Origin: Alphaproteobacteria bacterium UBA1301
Lineage (GTDB): Bacteria; Pseudomonadota; Alphaproteobacteria; Micropepsales; Micropepsaceae
NCBI GenBank assembly: GCA_002307725.1
Contig: DBUB01000002.1
Location: forward strand, 581,824 to 645,823
Length of the DNA: 64,000 nt
Direction of reading: 5' to 3'
Numbering within the stretch: position 1 is the first letter of the stretch; each line of letters begins with the position of its first letter. The notes under the pieces are model-generated. The model ran no database searches. It worked only from the letters and a program-made list of their open reading frames with translations, and was not told the DNA's origin. Of this stretch, positions 1-8,336 are shown piece after piece. Position numbers and translations under genes: made by a program.

Positions 1-1460
1 TGGACGAACTTCTCACTAGTGCCGGCGTGGTGCCGTCCTATAGCGCGCTCAGCGAAAAGGAGCGCGTCGCACTTCTGCTCAAGGAGTTGTCAGGCCCACG
101 GCTGTTGCGCTCGCCCTACCGGACCTATTCGGAGGAAACCTCCAGCGAACTTGAAATCGGCGACAAGGCAGCCGATCTGTGCCGCCGCTTCGGCGACAGT
201 GCGATCACCAATTACGTCATCTCGCACACCGAGAGCATTTCCGATTTCCTCGAAACCGCGATCGTGATGAAGGAGACGGGCCTGTTCACGCCGGGCGAAC
301 GCCCCCGAGCGGCGCTGCGCATCGTCCCGCTGTTCGAAACCATTCACGATCTTCGCGCCAGCGACGATATCATGCGCGCTTGGCTCGACATGCCGTTCGT
401 CCGGGCGCTCGTCGAAAGCCAGGGCGCCATCCAGGAAGCAATGATCGGCTATTCCGATTCCAACAAGGACGGCGGCTATCTCACCTCGAACTGGGAAATC
501 CGCACGTCCATCGCGCGGCTGACGTATCTCGCCGCTGCGCGCGGCATCAAGATGCGCTTCTTCCACGGCCGCGGCGGCGCGGTGGGCCGCGGCGGCGGCT
601 CCAGCTTCGACGCCATCCGGGCGCTGCCCTGCAACGCTTCGGCGTCTGGCATCCGCATCACCGAACAGGGCGAAGTGGTGGCCTCAAAATACGGCGACCC
701 GGAACTCGGCCGCCGCAACCTCGAGACCATCATCGTTGCGGCGATGTTGTCGGAGCTCAATCACGACACCGATGCCGCCGACGGTGAGGCGGCCATCCTC
801 TTGTCGATGATGAGCGATGTGGCGTTTAAGTCCTATCGCGCGCTGGTTTACGAAACGAAAGGCTTCGACACCTATTTCCGCGAGTCGACGCCGTTGCCGG
901 AAATCTCCAACCTCAAGATCGGCTCGCGCCCGGCCTCGCGCACCGCGTCCGAGCGGATCGAGGATTTGCGCGCTATCCCGTGGGTGTTCTCATGGGCGCA
1001 AGCGCGCGTAATGCTGCCCGGCTGGTACGGCTTCGGTACCGCCGTCAGCGAAATGGGCATCGAGCATTTGCGGCCGCTGTACAAGACCTCGCCGTTCTTC
1101 CGCACCACCGTTTCCAACATGGAAATGGTACTGACGAAGTCGTCGCTGCCGATCGCCCGGCGCTATTCCGAACTGGTCGAGGATAAAGAGTTGGCGCGCG
1201 CCATCTTCGCGAGCATCGAGAAGGAATGGCACGCCACCGTCGAGGCGATCCTGGCGTTGACCGAGCAACGGGCCCTGCTGGAACGCAGCCCGAAGCTGTT
1301 GTCATCGATCCGGCTCAGATTGCCCTACATCGACGCCCTCAACCATCTCCAGGTCGACCTGCTCCGCCGCCGCAGAGCCGGTGACGACAGTGAAGGCACG
1401 AGCCGTGCCATTCACATGTCGATCAACGGTATATCCGCGGGGTTGCGCAACTCGGGCTGA
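1..1460 (+). CDS. ppc: Phosphoenolpyruvate carboxylase, C-terminal part (5' end outside window)
   Basis: Phosphoenolpyruvate carboxylase adds bicarbonate to PEP to give oxaloacetate, an anaplerotic cytoplasmic reaction. The reading frame is open from base 3, so the gene starts before the window and about 485 residues are visible, roughly half of a normal ~900-residue enzyme. The family signature GYSDSNKDGG is encoded near 446-475 and the glycine-rich loop GRGGAVGRGGG near 566-600. The protein ends in AGLRNSG, matching the conserved AGMRNTG tail whose last glycine is needed for activity. The stop lies 13 bp from the end of the convergent XRE gene. Identification is secure; only the N-terminal half with the catalytic histidine is missing from view. 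Confidence 0.97.
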   Translation, partial: DELLTSAGVVPSYSALSEKERVALLLKELSGPRLLRSPYRTYSEETSSELEIGDKAADLCRRFGDSAITNYVISHTESISDFLETAIVMKETGLFTPGERPRAALRIVPLFETIHDLRASDDIMRAWLDMPFVRALVESQGAIQEAMIGYSDSNKDGGYLTSNWEIRTSIARLTYLAAARGIKMRFFHGRGGAVGRGGGSSFDAIRALPCNASASGIRITEQGEVVASKYGDPELGRRNLETIIVAAMLSELNHDTDAADGEAAILLSMMSDVAFKSYRALVYETKGFDTYFRESTPLPEISNLKIGSRPASRTASERIEDLRAIPWVFSWAQARVMLPGWYGFGTAVSEMGIEHLRPLYKTSPFFRTTVSNMEMVLTKSSLPIARRYSELVEDKELARAIFASIEKEWHATVEAILALTEQRALLERSPKLLSSIRLRLPYIDALNHLQVDLLRRRRAGDDSEGTSRAIHMSINGISAGLRNSG

Positions 1461-1473
1461 AACGCGACCAACT

Positions 1474-1905
1474 TTAAGCGACGGTCTCTTCTTCGATCCC
1501 GTACAGCTCGTCAGCCTTGCCTTCGGCCAATTGCTTGGCGAGGTTGAGGATGGCGCGCCGGTGCTTGGGAGCCTGGATCGACGCATAGGCGTCGAGCAGC
1601 TCGGTGGCGCCCGGTTCGTTGAGGTGCGTCAGGTGACGCGAGAAGGCCGAACTCTCGCCCGGCTTGTCGAGATCGCCGACAATGTCCACGACGCCGCAAT
1701 GCAGCGCCAGGGCAATTTCGACGAGGCGCGAGAAACTTACGCGGTTCGTGCCATGCTCGTATTTCTGTACCTGCTGGAACGTGATTCCGACTTCGCGCGC
1801 CAACTGCTCCTGGGAATAACCCAGTTCGCGGCGGCGTAAACGAATGCGGGACCCTAGGGCTATATCAAGCGGGTTCGGAGATCCGTTCTCCGTAGTTTTT
1901 GCCAT
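1474..1905 (-). CDS. XRE-family helix-turn-helix transcriptional regulator
   Basis: A 143-residue cytoplasmic DNA-binding protein. An HTH_3/XRE domain covers about residues 18-75, with the recognisable core SQEQLAREVGITFQQVQKYE. The rest is a helical C-terminal region, probably for dimerisation, with no ligand domain. This architecture is common in alphaproteobacteria. The gene is convergent with ppc and divergent from the exopolysaccharide locus, with 355 bp between it and the sugar transferase start. Control of the exopolysaccharide genes is therefore possible, but that is inference from position only. The ATG start gives an N-terminus that leads straight into the HTH. Confidence 0.9.
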   Translation of the reverse strand: MAKTTENGSPNPLDIALGSRIRLRRRELGYSQEQLAREVGITFQQVQKYEHGTNRVSFSRLVEIALALHCGVVDIVGDLDKPGESSAFSRHLTHLNEPGATELLDAYASIQAPKHRRAILNLAKQLAEGKADELYGIEEETVA

Positions 1906-2260
1906 TAGTGTGCCTTCTATTCATCTGTTGAAGCACCCCTACCACTTGTCTACTGCCTCGCACTTTTGTGCGCGTCCCCACGCGCAGTCGTGAGTTGTAC
2001 TGCAAGTTGCGAGGAATACATCCAATATCACGACCTCTGGTTAATCGCCTATTGTGGCACAAGTATAGCGGAAAATGTTCGTTTGTTGAGCGAACAGTCC
2101 GCACTCTGCAATTCCACTGACCTTAGCGCAGGTTGAGTGGTTTCAGGTTGAGCAACCGCAATGAGTCCTCGCGCCAAATCGATTTGATTTTAACCAATCA
2201 TTGTCCCGGCGTGGGACGAAGCGCTTCTAGCCTAGAGACCTTTGCACTGCAATCGGGCAC
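1906..2260. promoter_or_regulatory. Divergent intergenic region with two inverted repeats
   Basis: This 355 bp gap separates the XRE regulator (minus) from the exopolysaccharide locus (plus), so both promoters should lie here. A perfect 7-bp inverted repeat with a CCCC loop is at 1969-1986 (TGCGCGT/ACGCGCA). A second dyad, TGTTCG-N9-CGAACA, spans 2076-2096. Either could be an operator for the XRE protein. No convincing -35/-10 pair was identified. Confidence 0.4.
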
Positions 2261-3085
2261 ATGGCCGTCGCGATTTGGAACGGATCGGCCAGGCAAAACT
2301 GGCATCGACTGTGCAAACGGAGCAAGCGAAGCCATTACCTGGTCCCGCCCGTGAGCCTGCAACAGCAAACTGCCACCGTTCTGACCAAAGCCGATCCAAT
2401 CGGCGCGGCAATTGCGGCCCTGCCGTCGCCCATCGACTTCCTGCCGGCCGATGCCGCCGCGTTGTTCGTGCCAAGCAACACCAACGACGATTGGTCAGCG
2501 AGCGTGGGCAAGCGCGTGCTCGATCTTATGGTTGCCATTCCGGCGGTGCTACTGTTTGCCCCACTGTTCCTCATCATTGCCGCGCTCATCGTGATCGACT
2601 CCAAGGGCCCCGTGTTGTTCCGCCAGCAGCGCACTGGCGCCTGCGGCCGCACGTTCGATATCCTGAAATTCCGCTCCATGCATGTCACGGAAGACGGCGC
2701 CGACGTGAAACAGGCGGTTGCTGGCGACCCGCGCACCACGCGGCTCGGCGCTTTCCTGCGCCGTTATTCGCTTGACGAACTGCCGCAGCTCCTCAACGTC
2801 GTCAATGGCGACATGTCGCTGGTCGGTCCGCGCCCGCATGCCAAAGCGCATGACGCGTATTACGGCGAGAACATCGCCGATTACGTGCATCGCTTCGCAG
2901 TCAAACCCGGCATGACCGGCTGGGCCCAGATCCACGGCCACCGCGGCCCGACGCCGACGCTCGCCGTAATGCAAGCCCGCATCGACCACGACGTCTGGTA
3001 CGTGAAAAACGCCAGTTTCGTGCTCGATTTCAAGATCCTGCTCAAAACCCCGTTCGCTATCATCAGCCCGAGGAACGCGTTCTGA
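2261..3085 (+). CDS. Priming sugar transferase (undecaprenyl-phosphate glycose phosphotransferase family)
   Basis: Likely transfers a sugar-1-phosphate from a nucleotide sugar onto undecaprenyl phosphate at the inner membrane, the first step of exopolysaccharide repeat assembly. The C-terminal ~190 residues form a bacterial sugar transferase domain: one membrane helix at about residues 85-112, then FRSM, RRYSLDELPQLLNV, GDMSLVGPRP and KPGMTGWAQI. It lacks the four N-terminal membrane helices of WbaP/WcaJ-like long forms and so resembles ExoY/PglC-type enzymes. An in-frame GTG at 2351 may be the true start, because residues 1-30 look non-coding; neither start has a clear Shine-Dalgarno site. 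The stop overlaps the next start by one base (TGATG). Confidence 0.9.
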   Translation: MAVAIWNGSARQNWHRLCKRSKRSHYLVPPVSLQQQTATVLTKADPIGAAIAALPSPIDFLPADAAALFVPSNTNDDWSASVGKRVLDLMVAIPAVLLFAPLFLIIAALIVIDSKGPVLFRQQRTGACGRTFDILKFRSMHVTEDGADVKQAVAGDPRTTRLGAFLRRYSLDELPQLLNVVNGDMSLVGPRPHAKAHDAYYGENIADYVHRFAVKPGMTGWAQIHGHRGPTPTLAVMQARIDHDVWYVKNASFVLDFKILLKTPFAIISPRNAF

Positions 3086-3897
3086 TGAGCGCCACCGCAA
3101 CCGTCCAGCACGAACGTCGCTCCGGCGCACGGGTTTATTCCCGCGTGACGGTCGGCGGGTTGCGCACGGCTTGCATTTCTCGCGGCCAGCTCGGCGGATT
3201 GATGGTTGGCGATTGCCTCGCCGCCCGCGGCGGCCGCCGGGAACCGCGTCTGGTCTTCGCCTCCAACGGCCACGCCATCGCCATGGCGGCGCTCGACACT
3301 CGTTTCCGCGCGACCTTCGTGCAGGCCGACCTGATCCATGCTGATGGCGAGCCGGTCGTGATCGCCTCCAAGCTCTTGTCCAAAATCCCAGTGCCGGAGC
3401 GCAGCGCCACCACTGATTTCCTGTTCGATGCCGCCAGGACGGCTTCTGAATTCGGCCTCAAATTTTTCATGCTCGGCTCGACCGAAGAGATCAACGCCCG
3501 CGCCGCGGGCGCCGTGAAAGCGGCTTATCCCGGCGTCGAGATCGTCGGCCGCCGCAACGGCTATTTCCGCCGCGACGAGGAAGAAGCGATCATTGCAGCG
3601 ATCAACGCGTCCGGCGCCGACGTCTTGTGGGTTGGCCTCGGTGTGCCGTTCGAATACGAATTCTGCCTGCGCAACAAATCCCGTCTCAAAGTGGGATGGG
3701 TGGTGACCTGCGGCGGCTGTTTCAATTTTGCTGCCGGTGCCTACCAGCGCGCCCCGGGCTGGATGCAGAAAAACGGCCTGGAATGGCTGTTCCGGCTATG
3801 GCAGGAGCCGCGCCGCCTGTTCTGGCGATATCTTGTTACAAATCCGGTCGCGCTCGCCATGTTGCTGCTGAAGACCGGCAAGAAGGTTGCAAGCTGA
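3085..3897 (+). CDS. WecG/TagA/CpsF-family glycosyltransferase
   Basis: A 270-residue cytoplasmic glycosyltransferase of the WecG/TagA/CpsF family (GT26), members of which add N-acetylmannosaminuronate, N-acetylmannosamine or glucose to lipid-linked intermediates. Family marks include the early ADLIHADGEPV segment, the GVGxP-like stretch LWVGLGVPFEYEF, and the C-terminal block GGCFNFAAGAYQRAPGWM followed by GLEWLFRL and EPRR. Translation is coupled to the priming transferase by a TGATG overlap. In context it should add the second sugar of the exopolysaccharide unit. The sugar donor cannot be read from the sequence. Confidence 0.92.
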   Translation: MSATATVQHERRSGARVYSRVTVGGLRTACISRGQLGGLMVGDCLAARGGRREPRLVFASNGHAIAMAALDTRFRATFVQADLIHADGEPVVIASKLLSKIPVPERSATTDFLFDAARTASEFGLKFFMLGSTEEINARAAGAVKAAYPGVEIVGRRNGYFRRDEEEAIIAAINASGADVLWVGLGVPFEYEFCLRNKSRLKVGWVVTCGGCFNFAAGAYQRAPGWMQKNGLEWLFRLWQEPRRLFWRYLVTNPVALAMLLLKTGKKVAS

Positions 3898-3904
3898 CGG
3901 CTTT

Positions 3905-5185
3905 ATGTCAGCAATGGGACAACAGATCGGCGTGGAAAGCTGGGCGGCGACCGTCTGGCGCAGCGCCTACCGCTATGGTCTGACCTCGCTCGGCCCGGTG
4001 GCCGTTTCGGGCGCCCATTTCGTCGCTTCGCTGTTGTTCCTGCGCCTGTTGCCGCCCGCCGATTTCGGCCATTTCTCCTTCCTGATGATCGTGGTGCCGT
4101 TCTGCCTGTCCGCCACCGGCGCCGTGCTGGGGGCCCCCGCCGCGATGACCCGCGGCAAGGATGCCGCCGCCGCTGAGGCCGAACTCAAGACTCTCCTCAA
4201 CATCTCGCTCTTGGTTTCGCTGCTGGCCTTCGTCACCGTCGCCGCAATGATGGCGTCCACGGGCGCCGCACCCGCCGCTGCACTGGTGTTCGGGATTTAT
4301 GCCGCCGTCTTCACTGCCCGGTCGTTTGCCCGCTCCTACGCCAATGTGCAGGGGCGCATCGAACGCGTGGCGGGCTCTGATATCGTCTATTCGCTGGTCG
4401 TGATTGCTGCGTTGAGCGCGCTCGCTGCGGCCGGCCTGTTTTCGCTTGCCAATGCCGCGGTGGCGCTGGTTGTGGCGACGCTGCTGGCGATGCCCACCTT
4501 CGGCCGCGACTACGCAGTCCGGCTGCTGGGTGCCGTCAAGGCGCCGCAGTTTTCCGCCTATCGCCCGATGTGGCATGACGTGACCCGCTGGTCGCTGCTC
4601 GGCGTGGTGCTGACCGAATTGGCCTCCAACTGCCACGCCTATCTCGTCACCTTCATTTCCGGCCCCGGCGCGTTCGGCCTTTTGGCCCTAGGCGCTCTGT
4701 TCATGCGGCCCGCTAGCCTGGTTTTGGGCGCGTTGCCCGACATCGACCAGCCGGTGATGGCCCGGAAAATCGCCGCGAAAGACCTGAAAGGCGCTTTCCG
4801 CGTGGTTAACGAATTTCGAACGGCGGCTGGTGCAGTCTTAGCCGGAACCGTTCTGTTGGCGCTGGCGCTCGTGTTTTGGTTTCCGCACCTTTTGCTGAAG
4901 CACTTCCAGGTGAACGACGTCCTCGTCGTGCTCGCCTTCTGGGTAGGCATTACGGCCCTGCGCGTCGTGCGCACGCCCGAGGCCGTCTTTATCATGGCGA
5001 CCGGCGGCTATTCTAAGCTCGCCTGGATCAGCGGCGTGTCGAGCGCGGTAGCACTGGTGCTGACTCTGGTGCTGCTCGTCCTGATCGGTCCATTATGGTC
5101 GCTCGGCGGTGTCCTGGCGGGCGAGGTGGTGATGGTGGCGATGCTGATCCCGCTCGCCAACAAATGGAGGCGGCAGATTGGTTGA
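3905..5185 (+). CDS. Polysaccharide flippase, Wzx-like (MOP superfamily)
   Basis: An integral membrane protein of about 426 residues with roughly 12 hydrophobic segments spread over its whole length, typical of oligosaccharide flippases of the MOP/Polysacc_synt family. It would move the undecaprenyl-linked repeat unit across the inner membrane. The ATG at 3905 (MSAMGQQ) is chosen. A TTG at 3887 in the same frame would overlap wecG and has no better ribosome site, and an ATG at 3914 is also possible. Its end overlaps the next glycosyltransferase by 8 bp. Its place between WecG and the GT2 and Wzy-like genes supports the flippase call, since sequence conservation in this family is low. Confidence 0.85.
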   Translation: MSAMGQQIGVESWAATVWRSAYRYGLTSLGPVAVSGAHFVASLLFLRLLPPADFGHFSFLMIVVPFCLSATGAVLGAPAAMTRGKDAAAAEAELKTLLNISLLVSLLAFVTVAAMMASTGAAPAAALVFGIYAAVFTARSFARSYANVQGRIERVAGSDIVYSLVVIAALSALAAAGLFSLANAAVALVVATLLAMPTFGRDYAVRLLGAVKAPQFSAYRPMWHDVTRWSLLGVVLTELASNCHAYLVTFISGPGAFGLLALGALFMRPASLVLGALPDIDQPVMARKIAAKDLKGAFRVVNEFRTAAGAVLAGTVLLALALVFWFPHLLLKHFQVNDVLVVLAFWVGITALRVVRTPEAVFIMATGGYSKLAWISGVSSAVALVLTLVLLVLIGPLWSLGGVLAGEVVMVAMLIPLANKWRRQIG

Positions 5186-6095
5186 GATCGTCGTCGCTAT
5201 TCCGACCTTCAAGCGCCCGAAAGCGCTGGCCCGTCTTTTGGCGGCGCTGGAAAAGCTCGACACCGAGGACAAGCTGATCGTGGTGGTGGCCGACAATGAT
5301 GCCACCGGCCGTGGCGGTTACGATCTCTGCCGCTCGCTCGGTGCCGATTACCGCTGGCCGCTCGATCCCGTGATTGCCGAAGATCGCGGCATCGCCCAGG
5401 TGCGCAATGTGCTGGTCGCGCGCGCGCTCGCCTATTCCGGCGCCCAATACGTTGCAATGATCGACGACGACGAATGGCCGTCGCCTGAGTGGTTGCGCGA
5501 ATTGGTGCGGGTTCAGGCCAAAACCGGCGCCGACGTCGTGGAAGGCTCTATCCTTTTCGAAGGTGCCCACGGCCATGCCGCGAGCTTCGATGGCGTTTCC
5601 GACATGCGCCGTCCGACCGGACCGGTCGCCATGCTGGAAGGGGCGGGCAATATCCTGATCACGCGCGCCTGCCTCGAAAAGCTTACTGCGCCCTGGTTCG
5701 ATCCGGCCTTTGCGCTCTCCGGCGGTGAGGATCGCGATTTCTTTGCCCGTGTGGAGGCCTCCGGCGGGCACTTTGCCTGGACTGATGAAGGCCTAGCCTA
5801 TACCGAGGTTCCCGAACGCCGTCAGTCGCTCGCCTGGCTTTTCCGCCGGGCTTACAGCATCGGCAATTCGGAGATGCACATCTTCCTCAAATACCGCCCG
5901 AGCCTCGCCGCGCGAGCCTGTGAATATGCGAAAGTGACTATCGCGATTTTCGTCGCGCCGCTCGCTGGGCTGGTGTTGGCACTGGCGCCGGGGCGCGCCG
6001 CTGATGCCTGGCGCCGCTTCTTCCGCAACGCCGGCAAGCTCGCGGCGCTGATCGGTGTGCGCACGCAACATTATGCGGTGCCGCATGGCGACTGA
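5178..6095 (+). CDS. Family 2 glycosyltransferase
   Basis: A 305-residue GT2 (GT-A fold) enzyme. The N-terminus VVAIPTFKRP and the metal/nucleotide-binding motif MIDDDEWP near residue 95 are clear, with GGEDRDFF as a likely acceptor/catalytic segment near residue 185. A hydrophobic segment at about residues 253-275 suggests membrane association. The start is a TTG inside the flippase stop, preceded by GGAGG about 7 bases upstream, which explains the unusual codon. It probably adds a sugar to the lipid-linked repeat unit before flipping. Donor and linkage are unknown. Confidence 0.92.
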   Translation: MVEIVVAIPTFKRPKALARLLAALEKLDTEDKLIVVVADNDATGRGGYDLCRSLGADYRWPLDPVIAEDRGIAQVRNVLVARALAYSGAQYVAMIDDDEWPSPEWLRELVRVQAKTGADVVEGSILFEGAHGHAASFDGVSDMRRPTGPVAMLEGAGNILITRACLEKLTAPWFDPAFALSGGEDRDFFARVEASGGHFAWTDEGLAYTEVPERRQSLAWLFRRAYSIGNSEMHIFLKYRPSLAARACEYAKVTIAIFVAPLAGLVLALAPGRAADAWRRFFRNAGKLAALIGVRTQHYAVPHGD

Positions 6096-7359
6096 GACCT
6101 TCGACAACACCGGGCCCAAATATCGCTGGATCGACGAGGCGGTGTTCCTCGGATTTCTGCTGCTCGCCTTCATCGGGGTAACGCCGTTCAAGGCGCCTGA
6201 TCCGCTGGTCGCGCAACTCAGCGGCGCGGTGCAGACCGGCGCCGGCGATGCGCTGCGCCAGATCGCTTATCTTGCTGCCTTCGCCGCCATCGTCTTCACC
6301 GCGATGCGCCGCCATGGGGCCCGTGTTTTCTTTTCTCTTCCGTGGGTGTTGTTAGGGTTACTCGTCTGGTGTGTGGCGAGCGCGCTGTGGTCGCCGGAAC
6401 CGGCCGTCACCATCCGCCGCGCCGGATTGGCCATTGTGCTGGTGGTGTCGGCGATGCTCAGCGTCGAGACCATCGGCACCGAAAAAGCTTTGAAGCTGTG
6501 GCGCTGGGTGCTGTTGGCAGTTCTGATCATCAACATCGTTTCGGTCAAATTCGTTGCCAACGCCGTGCATCCGCCGAGCGAGTTGGACCCGCAGCTCATC
6601 GGCAATTGGCGCGGCGTCTACGCCCACAAGAATATCGCCGGAGCGGTCGGCGCCATGACCGCGCTGATCTTCCTGTTCACGCCGCGCGCCAAGATCTGGC
6701 CCAAGCTCGCCGACTTCGCCGTGGTGGCGCTGGCGGTCTTCTTCACTGTGATGACGCACTCGAAATCCTCGCTCGGCCTGTTGGCTGTGGCGGCCGTGGC
6801 GGGCGGGGTCTACCGCATTGCCTGGCGGCGCGAGATCGACCGCACCATCGCATTGGTGGCCATCGGTCTGGTGTTGGTCGCGGGCATTGCCTTTGTCCTG
6901 GCCGATACCAATGTGTTGGCGCGCCTGTTCTCCGATCCGCGGGAGTTCACCGGCCGCACGGAAATATGGCGCGCCGAGATCGCTTATATCCGCGACCATC
7001 CGTTGTTCGGCGCCGGGTTCGGCACCTTTGCCGGCACCGGAAATGTGCCGCTGCTGTCCAAATATATCGGCGGCTGGGTGACAGAGGCAGCCAACGGCCA
7101 CAACGGCTATCTCCAGCTTCTGGTGACGGTCGGCGGTATCGGTTTCGTGCTCGCGTTTGTTGCGCTGATCGTCTCGCCGGTCATCGACTTCTGGCGCCGT
7201 GGCGTCCTCGGCGAGAAAGCGATTCAGTTCACGCTGTTCGTGTTCCTGGTGCTGCACAATTTGATGGAAACTGATTTCCTCGAAGGTGACGGCGTGGCGT
7301 GGGTCGCCTATCTGGTGATGCTGGCCATGCTTGGCAACTTGCGGAGGCGCGGGTCATGA
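6085..7359 (+). CDS. O-antigen ligase/Wzy-like polymerase
   Basis: A polytopic membrane protein of about 424 residues with some 10-11 hydrophobic segments and a Wzy_C/O-antigen ligase domain in the C-terminal half. The characteristic block GRTEIWRAEI, HPLFGAGFGTF and ANGHNGYLQ is encoded at about 6950-7125; this large periplasmic loop carries the catalytic residues in the family. In a locus with flippase and Wzz-like genes it is most likely the polymerase that joins flipped repeat units. The start at 6085 (MATETF) overlaps the upstream stop by 11 bp; two earlier in-frame starts (6055, 6073) are less likely. Confidence 0.88.
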   Translation: MATETFDNTGPKYRWIDEAVFLGFLLLAFIGVTPFKAPDPLVAQLSGAVQTGAGDALRQIAYLAAFAAIVFTAMRRHGARVFFSLPWVLLGLLVWCVASALWSPEPAVTIRRAGLAIVLVVSAMLSVETIGTEKALKLWRWVLLAVLIINIVSVKFVANAVHPPSELDPQLIGNWRGVYAHKNIAGAVGAMTALIFLFTPRAKIWPKLADFAVVALAVFFTVMTHSKSSLGLLAVAAVAGGVYRIAWRREIDRTIALVAIGLVLVAGIAFVLADTNVLARLFSDPREFTGRTEIWRAEIAYIRDHPLFGAGFGTFAGTGNVPLLSKYIGGWVTEAANGHNGYLQLLVTVGGIGFVLAFVALIVSPVIDFWRRGVLGEKAIQFTLFVFLVLHNLMETDFLEGDGVAWVAYLVMLAMLGNLRRRGS

Positions 7360-8285
7360 GGCCGTTTTTCTCGGTGGTGATTCCGGTCTACAATCGCGCG
7401 AACCTGCTCAGTGAGACGCTCCAGTCGGTTCTGTTGCAGACCGAGCAGGACTTCGAGATCGTGGTCGTCGACGACGGCTCCGACGACGATCCTGAGACGG
7501 TTGTGAAAGCGCTCTGCGATCCGCGCATCGGTTTCATCCGTCAGGACAACGGCGGCGGCGGCAAGGCGCGCAACACCGGCATCGACGCGGCGAAAGGCCA
7601 GTTCATCGCCTTCCTCGATTCCGACGACCGTTTCCTGCCGCATCATCTCGCCACCATGCGCCGCCTCCTCGAAGGCAAGGCTCGGACCGGCGCCTATGCC
7701 CGCTTCATTGTCGATCGCGGCGCCGGACGCACGTTTCTGAAACCCCCGCGCGCCATTGCCGAGGGCGAGGACATGGCGACCTATCTGTTGTGCGATCGCG
7801 GCTTCCTGGCCACCTCGACCATTGTGGTCCCGGCCGAACTGGCGCGGAAAATTCGCTTTCACGAAAATCTTCCGGCGGCGGAAGACACCGATTTTGCCAT
7901 CCGCTCGGCGCTCACCGGGACGCGTTTTGTCATGGCCGAACCCCCGGCGATGCTCTGGCGCGACAGTTACGATCCGAACCGCCTCTCGGCCGGGCGGCGC
8001 TGCGCCTCGATGAAAGACTGGATCGAAGGGCTTCGCGGCCGGATTCCGGACAAGGCCTATTATGGCTGTCTCGGCTGGGCCTATGCCAAATACGTCGCGA
8101 TCGATGCGCCCGGGCGCGCGCTCGGTCTATGGCTCAACGCGGTGCGCCACGGCTGCTACCGCCCGGGGCTAGCGGGGATCGTGCTGTTGCAGATTTTTCT
8201 GCCTGATGGGGCTTACCGGCGCCTGGCCGATCGCGCCATCGGTTGGCTTGGCCCGTTGTGGAACCGCAGGCTTAACCGGCGTTAA
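7356..8285 (+). CDS. Family 2 glycosyltransferase
   Basis: A 309-residue GT2 enzyme. It begins FFSVVIPVYNRANLL, has VVDDGSDDD near residue 40 and the DxD-type FLDSDDRF near residue 88, all standard GT-A features. A later AAEDTDFAIR segment fits the acceptor-side ED motif. ATG at 7356 sits in an ATGA overlap with the polymerase stop; a longer in-frame GTG start at 7299 would lie deep in the polymerase gene and is rejected. It is the second GT2 of the locus, implying a repeat unit of at least four sugars if all transferases act on it. Confidence 0.93.
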   Translation: MRPFFSVVIPVYNRANLLSETLQSVLLQTEQDFEIVVVDDGSDDDPETVVKALCDPRIGFIRQDNGGGGKARNTGIDAAKGQFIAFLDSDDRFLPHHLATMRRLLEGKARTGAYARFIVDRGAGRTFLKPPRAIAEGEDMATYLLCDRGFLATSTIVVPAELARKIRFHENLPAAEDTDFAIRSALTGTRFVMAEPPAMLWRDSYDPNRLSAGRRCASMKDWIEGLRGRIPDKAYYGCLGWAYAKYVAIDAPGRALGLWLNAVRHGCYRPGLAGIVLLQIFLPDGAYRRLADRAIGWLGPLWNRRLNRR

Positions 8286-8336
8286 CCGATTGGTTGTTCA
8301 CGGCCCATTGACCGTCGTGCCGTTATCTTCACCGCC